A stretch of 64,000 nt of DNA from Eubacterium sp. AF22-9 (GTDB lineage Bacteria; Bacillota; Clostridia; Lachnospirales; Lachnospiraceae): assembly GCA_003458705.1 (NCBI GenBank), contig QRVH01000003.1, positions 41,620-105,619 of the forward strand, written 5' to 3'. The position numbers and the translations under genes are program-made. This document shows positions 46,821 to 56,777 of the stretch, in pieces. The notes under the pieces were generated by a model. The model was not told the origin of the DNA and ran no database searches. It saw only the letters and a list, made by a program, of their open reading frames with translations. Position 1 is the stretch's first letter. Every line of letters begins with the position of its first letter.

Positions 46821-48573
46821 AATTTTCTCTCACTATTTCCAGATTAGTTATCAATGCATAGATTACTCTTCCATATCGTCCGTTCTCAACAATTCTTCCA
46901 TGGTCAAACACCTGTATATGTCCGCCATCTGCTTTCAGCATATTAAAATGCGTATAACCATTAGTATGTCCTTCATCTATCTGCTTCCATATATCTGCTA
47001 TAACAGCTTCCCGTTCATCCACCTTAATGATATTACGGAAACTTCTTTTTGTATATTCAAGCAGTTCATCCATATTCTTACAGCCTGCAAATCTGATAAA
47101 TTCGCGGTTTGCAAAAAGAATTTCATCATCGTTCTTATCTGCTTTGTATATGATAAATGCTCCTGGAAGATTTTCAGAAACATCTTTAAGTGCAAAACCA
47201 AGCTGTGTACGAATCTCCATCCTGAGTCCGTTCTTATATGCCATACAGCCATTCTTTCCACGAAGTTTCACCTCATAAAGTGCAGTATCAGCACAACGCA
47301 TGAGTTTTGATGGTTTGTCACCATGAACCGGATATTCAGCATATCCAACTGATATAGTGAACTGCTGCTCTTCACCTTCATATTTAAATGAACGTTTTAA
47401 CTTTGTGAATTCCTCAAGTTTTTCCTTAACATCTGCACATGTGCAGTCTGGCAGAAAAATACAGAATTCATCACCACCATTTCGTCCTAAAATCACATTT
47501 TTATCAAAAAACTTCTGCATTCCCTCGGACAATGCTTTAAGTGCCACATCGCCATAAGCATGACCATACATATCATTGATAGTCTTAAAATCATCAATAT
47601 CAAATTCTACTCCTACACAGTGATTATCCGGATTCTGCTTAAGATACCTTGTTACTCTTTCATCATATCCATGACGGTTATTTATTCCTGTCAAAGCATC
47701 TGTTATAGCCAGCTTCTTAAACTTCTTTCTGTGTTCGTCAAGCACAAGCAGAGCACATGTAAACCCTGTAAGAAGCAGTACAATAATAATTCCGCCTATT
47801 CCAACCGCATACAGATATATTCTTTCAGACTGAGTCTTATATGGCATTATATCAAGCTTCCACTTGCTGTCTCCTATATCAAATGTATACGAAACAGGAT
47901 TCTTTAACTCTTCTTCCGAGCCATACACTTCTTCAAATTCAGACTCCCACGGAAAAGCAGTTTTATATAATGTATAATTATAACCAAAATCTGAAAGTGC
48001 CTTCATTGAATCAGCAAAAATCTCAGGAACACGGATTATAACTATTGTAAATCCCCAGAAATCTTCATGTCCGTTTTCTTCAATGTATACAGGTTTTCTT
48101 ACAGCTATACCATATTCTCCCTGCTTTAATTGAAATGGTCCCTGCATTGTAACAACTTTATTATCTCTTCCATAACGGCATATTTCACCACGATCTTTAT
48201 CATTTAACAGATCAATCTTTCCCGCATCATTACCTTCCTGAGGATAAATATCTGTCACAACACCATCTGGTGCAATCTGTATACTCTGAACAGAATCTGT
48301 CATCATCTCCTCTGCTATCTCATAGAATTTATTAAGCTGTCCATCATTACTTATAATTATCTGTCTTAATGTGTCCGAAACGCCTATGCCTTTCATAATA
48401 TCTGTCTTCATACGCTCGGCATAAGTCATTGCGTTAAGATTCGCCATTGTCCTGTTCTGCTTATTCTGTTCGTTATTTATGCTGCATACAATACCTGCCA
48501 CAGCACTCATTCCGATTATAAATACAACTAGTGAAATAATAATATTTTTCTTTATAAAATGCATCTCATTCAC
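46795..48573 (-). CDS. CHASE-type sensor diguanylate cyclase with C-terminal PAS domain
   Basis: 592 residues: membrane helix (about 10-30), extracytoplasmic CHASE-like domain (IAPDGVVTDIYPQEGN), second helix (about 255-280), GGDEF domain (ITDALTGINNRHGYDE, FDIDDFKTINDMYGH, intact NGGDEF, ISVGYAEYP), then a PAS-like tail (FIIYKADKNDDEILFANREF). No RxxD product-inhibition site is seen before GGDEF. PAS after GGDEF is the reverse of the common order. Predicted c-di-GMP synthase responding to an outside signal. Confidence 0.9.
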   Translation of the reverse strand: MNEMHFIKKNIIISLVVFIIGMSAVAGIVCSINNEQNKQNRTMANLNAMTYAERMKTDIMKGIGVSDTLRQIIISNDGQLNKFYEIAEEMMTDSVQSIQIAPDGVVTDIYPQEGNDAGKIDLLNDKDRGEICRYGRDNKVVTMQGPFQLKQGEYGIAVRKPVYIEENGHEDFWGFTIVIIRVPEIFADSMKALSDFGYNYTLYKTAFPWESEFEEVYGSEEELKNPVSYTFDIGDSKWKLDIMPYKTQSERIYLYAVGIGGIIIVLLLTGFTCALLVLDEHRKKFKKLAITDALTGINNRHGYDERVTRYLKQNPDNHCVGVEFDIDDFKTINDMYGHAYGDVALKALSEGMQKFFDKNVILGRNGGDEFCIFLPDCTCADVKEKLEEFTKLKRSFKYEGEEQQFTISVGYAEYPVHGDKPSKLMRCADTALYEVKLRGKNGCMAYKNGLRMEIRTQLGFALKDVSENLPGAFIIYKADKNDDEILFANREFIRFAGCKNMDELLEYTKRSFRNIIKVDEREAVIADIWKQIDEGHTNGYTHFNMLKADGGHIQVFDHGRIVENGRYGRVIYALITNLEIVRENYGNSECNN

Positions 48574-48631
48574 TCCAAACTGCTGATTTGTAAATATTTG
48601 TTTATTATATCACTTTAAATATTATTCCGCA

Positions 48632-48663
48632 TTAAAAATGACGCAGGAATTTCCTGCGTCATT
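48632..48663 (-). terminator. intrinsic terminator ending the rhamnose operon
   Basis: Inverted repeat AATGACGCAGGAA / TTCCTGCGTCATT around one base, followed on the minus strand by TTTTTAAT, just after rhaD. Confidence 0.88.
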
Positions 48664-48688
48664 GCATATGTCCTTATATGAAACCGCT

Positions 48689-49504
48689 TTATATATTAAG
48701 GAAATCTTTTCTATAATCCACCTTAAAGAATTCTGCAAGCTTAATCATATCTTCGTCTTTTATTGTATTCTTTCTCTCAAGTCCAGCTGTAAGCATATAT
48801 ATCTGTGCAGCTTTTTCAACAGTTTCAATAAGTCCAAATGTCTCATCAAGAGTTTTTCCAGCACCATATATTCCATGCATTGCCCATATAACAAGTCTGA
48901 ATTCTTTCATTTTTTCTGCTGTTGCCTCGCCTATTTCATTAGTTCCGCAAAGCATCCATGGGAGAATACCTACACCATCCGGGAACACAACTATACACTC
49001 TGTACACATCTCCCAAAGTGTATGCGTAAATTTCTTCTCGTCAAGTTCATGAACATAATTCATGGCAAGTGTGTTAGTTGGATGTGAATGTATAACAACT
49101 CTGTTATCTTTATCAACAGAAAGTCTTGCCATATGACTCATAAGATGCGCTGGTAATTCGCTTGTGAATTTTCCTCCATCCTTATATCCCCATAATAACT
49201 GCGCTGTTGTTCCATCTTCAGCTATTCTTATTATTCCAAGATTATTCTCTGGATCTGTCTTTACATTTTTAAAGTACTTACCTGTACCGGTTACTATAAA
49301 TATTCTGCCAATAAGTGCATCTGCTTTGAAACCCGTCGGAATCTCTCTTAACACATGATTAATATCAAGATATTGTGCAACTTCTTCTTCATCAAGCATA
49401 TAGCTGATATTACCACCATTTCTTTCGTCCCAGCCAAGACGATACATATTAGCTGTAGTATCACACATTTCTTTAACAAAAGGTGCTGTTAATATATCTT
49501 TCAT
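48689..49504 (-). CDS. rhaD: rhamnulose-1-phosphate aldolase
   Basis: 271 residues, class II aldolase family. N-terminal LGWDERNGGNISYML, GTGKYFKNV, and metal ligands in HSHPTNTLA. It splits rhamnulose-1-phosphate into DHAP and L-lactaldehyde. Its start abuts the rhaA stop at 49504. Confidence 0.95.
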   Translation of the reverse strand: MKDILTAPFVKEMCDTTANMYRLGWDERNGGNISYMLDEEEVAQYLDINHVLREIPTGFKADALIGRIFIVTGTGKYFKNVKTDPENNLGIIRIAEDGTTAQLLWGYKDGGKFTSELPAHLMSHMARLSVDKDNRVVIHSHPTNTLAMNYVHELDEKKFTHTLWEMCTECIVVFPDGVGILPWMLCGTNEIGEATAEKMKEFRLVIWAMHGIYGAGKTLDETFGLIETVEKAAQIYMLTAGLERKNTIKDEDMIKLAEFFKVDYRKDFLNI

Positions 49505-50748
49505 TATCGTGCCTCCAATACTTTCTTTTCGTAATCCATAACCTCACTGACATAATCAGCTGCCACATTTTCTCTATTAAGATATTCCTGCCATATATCT
49601 CCAAATGGCATAATCTTTAATTCTTCCTGTGCTGCCATAAGTTCTGTGAACCTTCCTTCGTTCTGAAGATTGCGAAGTGATTCTGGCTCTAACAATGCAT
49701 ACAAAAGAGCTTTCTGAACACTTCTCATTCCGGTTATCCATGCAGATATTCTATTAATTGATGCATCGAAATAGTCAGTTGCTATAAATACCTTGTCAAG
49801 CGCATCTGCTCTGACAATTTCTTTAGCAATCTCTCTGGTTTCGTCATCATATAAAACTACATGATCGCTGTCCCATCTTACAGGTCTTGTAATATGTAAT
49901 GCTAAGTGGTCATTGAATAAAAGCATTGATGATACCTTATCTGACACAACCTCTGTAGGATGATAGTGTCCATTATCCATAAGTGGGGTTATGCCTGCTC
50001 TTGCTACATAATTCATGCAGAATTCAGACGAACCAACTGTGTATGATTCAACGCCTATGCCAAATACTTTAGATTCAAGACACACAAACACTTTGCTCTT
50101 ATCATATGGAATTGAAAGAATTTCATCTAAAGATTCTTTAAATCTCCTTCTTGGTCCAAGTCTGTCTGCCGGAATATCCTTATAGCCATCCGGAATCCAT
50201 ATGTTCATTACACATGGCTGTCCTGTTTCATTAGCAAAATATTCTGATATCTCAATACATCTCTTGCCATGTTCAATCCAGAATTTTCTTACTTCTTCAT
50301 CTGGTGAGGATAATGTAAGTCCATCTTTAACCATTCTATGTGAGAAAAATGTTGGATTAAAATCAATTCCCATATTGTATTTCTTAGCAAATTCAACCCA
50401 TCTGGTAAAATGTTTTGGTTTAATTGAATCCCTGTCTGAACCGTCATCTATAATGGCATAACTGGCATGAAGGTTTAGCTTCTTCTTTCCAGGTACAAGT
50501 GTCAATACTTTGCTTATATCCTGCATAAGCTGCTCAGGAGTAGCTGCTCTTCCCGGATAATTTCCAGTAGTCTGTATACCACCTGACAGACTTTCTCTGC
50601 TGTCAAAACCAATTACATCATCTCCCTGCCAGCAATGCATTGATACCGGCACATTCTTTAATCTTTCTAATGCAGCCTCAGTATCAACTCCTATACTCTG
50701 ATATATCTTCCTTGCTGATTCATATCGTTCATTAGTCATATATAGCAT
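49504..50748 (-). CDS. rhaA: L-rhamnose isomerase
   Basis: 414 residues, family length. Motifs: SMHCWQGDDVIGFD, NLHASYAI, GIDFNPTFFSH, CLESKVFGIGVESYTVGSSE and DNGHYHPTE (metal ligands). Converts L-rhamnose to L-rhamnulose. Confidence 0.96.
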   Translation of the reverse strand: MLYMTNERYESARKIYQSIGVDTEAALERLKNVPVSMHCWQGDDVIGFDSRESLSGGIQTTGNYPGRAATPEQLMQDISKVLTLVPGKKKLNLHASYAIIDDGSDRDSIKPKHFTRWVEFAKKYNMGIDFNPTFFSHRMVKDGLTLSSPDEEVRKFWIEHGKRCIEISEYFANETGQPCVMNIWIPDGYKDIPADRLGPRRRFKESLDEILSIPYDKSKVFVCLESKVFGIGVESYTVGSSEFCMNYVARAGITPLMDNGHYHPTEVVSDKVSSMLLFNDHLALHITRPVRWDSDHVVLYDDETREIAKEIVRADALDKVFIATDYFDASINRISAWITGMRSVQKALLYALLEPESLRNLQNEGRFTELMAAQEELKIMPFGDIWQEYLNRENVAADYVSEVMDYEKKVLEAR

Positions 50749-50775
50749 TATCCTCCTTATATAATCTGAAATTTA

Positions 50776-52188
50776 TTATCTTTTCTGCTCAAATCGTTTA
50801 ATATCAAAGGAATCTCTTACACACGCTCTTGCTTCCTTCAAATTCTTAAACACACTATCTGCTATCATCTGCGCCATAATATTTCCAATAGCAGTAGCCT
50901 CTGCTGGTCCCGCTACTACTGTTTTCCCAGTCGAATCAGCCGTAAGCTGATTAAGATATCCAGCATTAGCACCTCCACCTATTACATATATTGCATCATA
51001 TGTAATGTCCAGATTCTTTTCTATCTGCATAACTGTATCTGCATAACTGTCAGCCAGACTCTTATATACAACTGCTGCAATCTCTCCGGCTGTGTCAGGT
51101 ATAATCAAATCATTATTATTGCAGTATGATTTGATTGCCTCTGTCATATTCTCTGGTGCAAGAAAGCATTTATTATTAACATCTATCCTTGATGTTATAT
51201 AGTCCGTCTTCTCTGCTTCCTTACAAAGCTCTGCAAATGTATATCTGTCTTCAAATTCATGCCTTACAGATTGTATAATCCAGAGACCCATAATATTCTT
51301 CAAATATCTAAATCTATAATCGTATCCACCTTCATTGGTAAAATTACATACCTGGCTTTTCTCATCACATCTTGCCTTTAGAAGTTCTGTCCCCATCAGT
51401 GACCATGTTCCAGAACTTAAATACAAAACATTATCTGCTACTGTTGGAACAGCCATAACTGCGGATGCTGTATCATGACTTGCACACATAACAACCCTTG
51501 TATTGTATCCAACAATCTTCTTAATACCATCAGTTAATTCTCCCAGTATTGTTCCCGGCTGCTTAAGCTCCATAAACATATTTCTGTTGATTCCAAGCAT
51601 ATCAATCAGTTCATAATCCCATTGTTTAGTTTCCGGATTAACAAGCTGTGTTGATGTTGCATTGGTATATTCCGATGCTTTAACCCCCGTAAGAAGAAAC
51701 TGAAAATAATCTGGAAGCATAATAAATGTGTTCGCTTCCTTTAACTGTTCAGGTCTTATAAATTTATCCGACATGAGCTGGTAAATTGTATTAAACTTCT
51801 GTTTCTGAATACCTGTTCTCTTATATAATTCTTTTTCGGATATCACCTTATAAACTTCTTCATCCATTCCATCTGTACGTTCATCCCTGTATCCATATAC
51901 ATTTCCTATGCATTTGTCATTATCATCAAGAAGAACATAATCAACAGCCCATGTGTCAATCGACATGCTTACTGGAATTTTCCCGAGTTCTTTACATTTT
52001 TTCATTCCTTCAATAATATTGGCAAACAAGCTGTCAACATCCCATAACTTGTTGCCATTATCATTAATCATGCCATTATCAAAACGATATACCTCTTCTA
52101 TTGTCATTCTGCCGTTGTCCATGGATGCAAGAATATGTCTTCCACTTGAAGCCCCAATATCAACGGCAAGGTAATATACCGGTTTCAT
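50776..52188 (-). CDS. rhaB: rhamnulokinase
   Basis: 470 residues, FGGY kinase. VDIGASSGRHIL at the start, SIDTWAVDYVLLD, SHDTASAVMAVP and GGGANAGYLNQLTAD identify RhaB. Phosphorylates L-rhamnulose at C1. Confidence 0.96.
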   Translation of the reverse strand: MKPVYYLAVDIGASSGRHILASMDNGRMTIEEVYRFDNGMINDNGNKLWDVDSLFANIIEGMKKCKELGKIPVSMSIDTWAVDYVLLDDNDKCIGNVYGYRDERTDGMDEEVYKVISEKELYKRTGIQKQKFNTIYQLMSDKFIRPEQLKEANTFIMLPDYFQFLLTGVKASEYTNATSTQLVNPETKQWDYELIDMLGINRNMFMELKQPGTILGELTDGIKKIVGYNTRVVMCASHDTASAVMAVPTVADNVLYLSSGTWSLMGTELLKARCDEKSQVCNFTNEGGYDYRFRYLKNIMGLWIIQSVRHEFEDRYTFAELCKEAEKTDYITSRIDVNNKCFLAPENMTEAIKSYCNNNDLIIPDTAGEIAAVVYKSLADSYADTVMQIEKNLDITYDAIYVIGGGANAGYLNQLTADSTGKTVVAGPAEATAIGNIMAQMIADSVFKNLKEARACVRDSFDIKRFEQKR

Positions 52189-52219
52189 ACAATCTTACCT
52201 CCTGTATTAAATTCATGTA

Positions 52220-52534
52220 TTAATCAAGATGAAAAACACACCTTAAATCATCACTCACAGGACTGTCGTCTGGATTAACCCTCATAAGAGGCGCCATATA
52301 TTTCCACCACTTTCTGTTGATCTCCGTGTCTGCTGACTGTGCCCACTTTTCTTCATCTTCAATCTCTATATATCCATATAATATGTTAGTTTCATCATCT
52401 AGAAATATAGAATAATTATGTCCGCCATATTCGTGTATCATTGCCTTCATTTCAGGCCATAATTCATTGTGACGCTTTTCATATTCATCAGCACATCCAG
52501 CTTTAAGATACATTTTAAATGCTTTTCTTATCAT
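52220..52534 (-). CDS. rhaM: L-rhamnose mutarotase
   Basis: 104 residues, ferredoxin-like fold. RKAFKMYLKAGCADEYEKRH with the conserved His, and AQSADTEINRKWWKYMAPLM. Interconverts rhamnose anomers. Its start overlaps the GH105 gene end by 20 bases. Confidence 0.95.
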   Translation of the reverse strand: MIRKAFKMYLKAGCADEYEKRHNELWPEMKAMIHEYGGHNYSIFLDDETNILYGYIEIEDEEKWAQSADTEINRKWWKYMAPLMRVNPDDSPVSDDLRCVFHLD

Positions 52535-53653
52535 TCTGTAATGCCTCCACTAAAGCCAGTATTGTAAGTGACTGTCCATATGCCATAGGTGCTATAAGTA
52601 TGTTCTTATAATGCTCTGCATCATATCCCATACCAGTTCCTCCAGAAACATTAAGCACTGTTCCATCTGAATCAATATTTTTAAGTATTGCATTTATCGC
52701 TTTGTCAGCAACATCTATATAAGAATCATCAAGTATTCCCATTCTGATTCCCTTTAATATACCGGCTGTAATTGCAGCACTTCCGGATACTTCTTCATAA
52801 CTTGATGAATCTGTAAGTACTGTATGCCATAATCCGCTTTTACTCTGGAGCTTCTTAAGAGCAGCTGTCTGGGCTTTATAAGCATCTATTATTATCTCTT
52901 TAACACCACTGTTAAGTGTTCCCTTAAACATATCAACATAATCAAGAATTCCTAATGTGAACCAGCTATTCCCTCTGCACCAGAATATACCACCGAAATT
53001 ATTCATTTCATTAAATGTCCAGCCATGATAAAACAATCCTGTCTTGTTGTCGCAAAGATACTTTATATGCATAAGTACCTGATGTATTGACTCATTTATC
53101 CAATCCTGACGATTATACTTCTGACCCATTTTATTAAGGAATAAAACTGTCATAAACAGAGTATCTATCCACATTTCATTCTCATTGAGTCTTACTCCCT
53201 GTCTGTCTCCATTCGCACTTGTAACATGCTGGAATCCACGTTCCTTTGTTCTTGGAAGGCAGTTCATAAGCCACTCTGCCCATTTGATACACAGTTCCTC
53301 GAACTGTGTATCATTGTAATAGTTATTTAATTCAACAAGAGTAAGTAACGGTGTTGTTGTGTTGATATTCTTTGATGGAAGACCTCTGCTATATTTTCTT
53401 TAAACCATTTGTAAAGAAATTCTCTATACTCATCATTGCCATTAATCTGCATTATCTTAAGCAATCCATATAAACCGACCCCCTGTGGCCAGTCCCACTC
53501 TTTAATTCCAAAATCTCTTTTAAAGAAGCCTATTGACTCGCCGCCTTTTTCCAGCTCTTCATCATTATCAGGTCTGCCAAGATTCATAAGCTTATCAATT
53601 ACAAGATTAAGCTTATTCTCAATTTCTTTCTTGTCAGGTTTTTTATTGTTCAT
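52515..53653 (-). pseudogene. unsaturated rhamnogalacturonyl hydrolase (GH105, YteR/YesR-like), frameshifted
   Basis: From ATG 53653 (GGAGG upstream) the frame gives a GH105 N-terminus (WDWPQGVGLYGLLKIMQING) but breaks near 53387-53391. With one base added it continues ARGLPSKNINTTTPLLTLVE into the second ORF: NENEMWIDTLFMTVLFLNKM, GIFWCRGNSWFTLG, EEVSGSAAITAGILKGIRMG. Restored length is about 380 residues, the family size. It removes the unsaturated galacturonyl unit from rhamnogalacturonan-lyase products, releasing rhamnose for the rha genes. Cytoplasmic, no signal peptide. Confidence 0.85.
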
Positions 53654-53681
53654 ATATATGTCCTCCGTTTTTATCTTATTT

Positions 53682-54989
53682 TTATCCCAACAATCCAAAT
53701 ACTGTTGGCAGCCACATACTAAGCTGTGGTACAAATGTTACAAAAAGAAGTGCGACCAAAATTGCTACAAAGAATGGCACCAGTTTCTTAATTACCTCTT
53801 CTACCTGAAGATGCGATATACTACAACCTACAAATAATACGCTTCCTACAGGTGGTGTAATTGTTCCAATTGAAAGATTCATAACCATCATTACACCAAA
53901 CTGAATAGGATTCATACCTAATGCCTTAACTACAGGAAGGAATATAGGTGTGAATATAAGTAACGCCGGAGCCATATCCATAAATGTTCCTACAATCAGA
54001 AGTATCAGGTTAATAATTAACAGAATAACAATCTTATTATCAGACACACCCAGTAATGCTGCACTTATAGCCTGTGGAAGACCAGTGAATGACAATACGA
54101 ATGACAATACTGATGAAGCTCCTATTATAAGCATAACAATTGCTGTCATAACTGCTGTTTCTTTTAAAATTCTTGGAATATCTTTAATCCTAATGCTCTT
54201 ATAAACAAACACAGCCAGTATAAATGCATACACAACAGCTACACCAGATGCTTCTGTCGGAGTAAAATATCCTGATAATATACCACCAATAATAATTACA
54301 ATGAGGAAAAGACTTGGTATAGCATCCCAGATTGTCTTTAATACAACCTTAGCTGTAAGATGATCTCTCTTGATTACATATCCATGCTTTTTTCCATATA
54401 CGAAAGCAACTACCATACACAGTAATGCCCATAATAATCCCGGAATCCAGCCAGCCATAAGTAATGCTGCAACTGAAACTCCACCACTTGCTGCTGAAAA
54501 TACAATGAATGAAGCTGTTGGTGGAATTAACTGTCCTACTGGTGCTGAAGCAACATTTGCTGCTGCTGAAAATGCCCTGTCATATCCCTGTTCATTCTCA
54601 AGTGGCTGCATAACACCACCAATTGCTGTTGCTGCTGCAATACCTGAGCCTGATATAGAACCAAACATTGCGTTACCTGCAATGTTAGTCATTGCTAAAG
54701 AACCTGGAACCTTACCTAAAACAAGCATTGCCAGATTAATAAGCCTTTTTGCTATACCACCATTACTCATTAACAGACCTGCAAGTACAAAGAACGGAAC
54801 TGCAAGTAATGTGAAGCTGTCAATACCTGTAACCATTTTCTGAGCTGATATAAACACACCAAAATGTGGTGTAAGAAACATAATTAATGTAACAAGTGAT
54901 GCTGATATAATACTGAATGATACTGGAACACTAAATGCCAGTAATAAAAAGAATACTATTATCAATACAATTGCTGCCTGTATTTCCAT
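53682..54989 (-). CDS. dctM: TRAP transporter large permease (DctM)
   Basis: About 435 residues, 12-13 membrane helices. DctM marks: FFVLAGLLMSNGGIAKRLI, GSISGSGIAAATAIGGVM, PVGQLIPPTASFIVF, LSIGTITPPVGSVLF. ATG 54989 has AAGGAGG upstream. With DctP and DctQ it should import the oligo-uronide or rhamnosyl substrate of the GH105 enzyme. Confidence 0.94.
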   Translation of the reverse strand: MEIQAAIVLIIVFFLLLAFSVPVSFSIISASLVTLIMFLTPHFGVFISAQKMVTGIDSFTLLAVPFFVLAGLLMSNGGIAKRLINLAMLVLGKVPGSLAMTNIAGNAMFGSISGSGIAAATAIGGVMQPLENEQGYDRAFSAAANVASAPVGQLIPPTASFIVFSAASGGVSVAALLMAGWIPGLLWALLCMVVAFVYGKKHGYVIKRDHLTAKVVLKTIWDAIPSLFLIVIIIGGILSGYFTPTEASGVAVVYAFILAVFVYKSIRIKDIPRILKETAVMTAIVMLIIGASSVLSFVLSFTGLPQAISAALLGVSDNKIVILLIINLILLIVGTFMDMAPALLIFTPIFLPVVKALGMNPIQFGVMMVMNLSIGTITPPVGSVLFVGCSISHLQVEEVIKKLVPFFVAILVALLFVTFVPQLSMWLPTVFGLLG

Positions 54990-55025
54990 ATTGCCTCCTT
55001 CTGCATATATATGCATTATTCAATC

Positions 55026-55490
55026 TTAATTCTGTCTTAATTTCTTAAAATGATCTACAATCTTAAACACTCCGTAAATAACCATGAGAACTCCACATAC
55101 CGGAACACATACATAATAGACCTGCATAGGAATCTGCATAGCTGGTGAGAGCTGTCCTGCTGCATTAGCAGTAACCATAATTCCACCAATAATCATTACT
55201 GAAACACTTAAAATCATAATAAGCACATCTATTGCAATCTGAGCAAGTGTTTCATTCTTTGGCTTGAACTTCTTAACTATAAGATTGATAGCCAAATGAC
55301 TGTTTTGTCCATATGCGTAAGGAACGCCCATCATTGTCAGCCATATGAGCATATATCTTAATAATTCCTCTGTATATTTGCTTGGATTATGTAACACAAA
55401 TCTTGTAATTACCTGCCAGCAGCATCCAAGTACCATACCGGCTACAAGCACCTCTAATATTATTTCAACTACTTTATTCAAATACTTCAT
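55026..55490 (-). CDS. dctQ: TRAP transporter small permease (DctQ)
   Basis: About 154 residues, four membrane helices. Typical DctQ text: CCWQVITRFVLHNPSKYTEE, LLRYMLIWLTMMGVPYAYGQ, HLAINLIVKKF. ATG 55490 with AAAGGAG is preferred over the in-frame 55532. Confidence 0.92.
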   Translation of the reverse strand: MKYLNKVVEIILEVLVAGMVLGCCWQVITRFVLHNPSKYTEELLRYMLIWLTMMGVPYAYGQNSHLAINLIVKKFKPKNETLAQIAIDVLIMILSVSVMIIGGIMVTANAAGQLSPAMQIPMQVYYVCVPVCGVLMVIYGVFKIVDHFKKLRQN

Positions 55491-55531
55491 GCTTTTCTCC
55501 TTTCTTCCTGCAAACCATGGGCTTATATGCA

Positions 55532-56554
55532 TTAATCTGCATATTTCTGAATGTCATCATATAGCTTCTTATATGCTTCGCCCTTGTTATAGAAGTTGGC
55601 ATGTATTGGCTGTACTGCCTCAATAAATGGTGTCTTATCTATATCCTTATATACATGCACGCCTTTACTTTCTGCATGTTCAATGGCATCCTCCATCATT
55701 CCATTATAAAGACTCTTAAAGTTATCATTTGTTTCCTCAAGTGCTTTTATAAGACTCTGTCTCTGTTTCTCTGACATCTTGTTCCATGTCTTAGTACTTA
55801 TAATGAATATATCTGGTGAAAACTGATGCTCTGTATATGTATAAGACTTAACAAGATCTTCATGTCCATCAACAGTAAGAGCAAGTTCTGTGTTCTCTGC
55901 TCCATCAACGACACCCTGCTGTAATGACGCATATGTCTCTGATGCAGCCATAGGAACCGGTGTTCCTCCCATTTTCTCAATCATATCCATTGATGTTGAA
56001 CTTGGCATTGAACGAATTTTCTTTCCACTAAGAACTGATGTATCTGTAACTGGAACATCATCTTTAAGATAGAAATTTCTTGCACCATTAGCATAATATC
56101 CAACAGCTATATATCCATCATCTGCTGTATCAGCAAATAATTCTTTAACTGCTTCACTTTTCTCCATCGCATTATAATAATGCTCCTGATTCTTAAACAG
56201 ATAAGGAATTGCAAATATTGCATATCTGTCATCAAACTGACCTAATGTGTTAGAGCTTACTTTTGCCATATCAATAATTCCGGCTTTAACCATTTCTATT
56301 TCTTCTTTTTCTGTACCAAGAACACCACTGGCAAATATCTTAATATTTACCTCATCACCAGATTCTTTTGCGGCAAAATCTGATACCTTAGCAATTGAAT
56401 CCGCTATTTCTGAACCCGCTGACTGATTATGCGCCAGCTGAAGAACTAATTTATCTGATGAATTAATCCCTTTAACCTTAATAAATGTTACTATTACAAT
56501 AATGAGACACACTGCAACAAAAGCTGTGCCTATTATCTTTTTATAAGCTTTCAT
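55532..56554 (-). CDS. dctP: TRAP transporter substrate-binding protein (DctP)
   Basis: 340 residues. The N-terminal helix (IIGTAFVAVCLIIVIVTFIK) anchors it, with no lipobox. Binding-domain marks: LQLAHNQSAGSEIADSI, GYYANGARNFYL, KIRSMPSSTSMDMIEKMGGT (conserved Arg), YASLQQGVVDGAENT. First gene of the rhamnose operon. DctP homologues in pectin loci bind uronate-containing sugars; here the specificity is inferred. Confidence 0.93.
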   Translation of the reverse strand: MKAYKKIIGTAFVAVCLIIVIVTFIKVKGINSSDKLVLQLAHNQSAGSEIADSIAKVSDFAAKESGDEVNIKIFASGVLGTEKEEIEMVKAGIIDMAKVSSNTLGQFDDRYAIFAIPYLFKNQEHYYNAMEKSEAVKELFADTADDGYIAVGYYANGARNFYLKDDVPVTDTSVLSGKKIRSMPSSTSMDMIEKMGGTPVPMAASETYASLQQGVVDGAENTELALTVDGHEDLVKSYTYTEHQFSPDIFIISTKTWNKMSEKQRQSLIKALEETNDNFKSLYNGMMEDAIEHAESKGVHVYKDIDKTPFIEAVQPIHANFYNKGEAYKKLYDDIQKYAD

Positions 56555-56607
56555 AACCTTCTCCTTTCTTATGAGACCCCTTTATTGTTGTTACTTTTTT
56601 ATTTTTG

Positions 56608-56669
56608 AAATCCGCGCGTATTTCAAGGCTTGTTTCATAAGCCATTTCTTATCTTGTAACTGGATTATA
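56608..56669 (-). promoter_or_regulatory. candidate control region of the rhamnose/TRAP operon
   Basis: An extended -10 box TGATATAAT (TATAAT at 56669-56664) reads towards dctP. Downstream lies the inverted repeat TTGAAAT-8-ATTTCAA (56608-56629), a possible operator for the divergent AraC-type regulator or catabolite control. Confidence 0.4.
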
Positions 56670-56777
56670 TCACCGCAAAATAATACTTTTCTTGAACAAT
56701 ATTGCTATATATGTTTGATTTTTTAAATATATTGCTCTATACTTTTTAATTAATAATAATTAATTGTGAGGTATTGT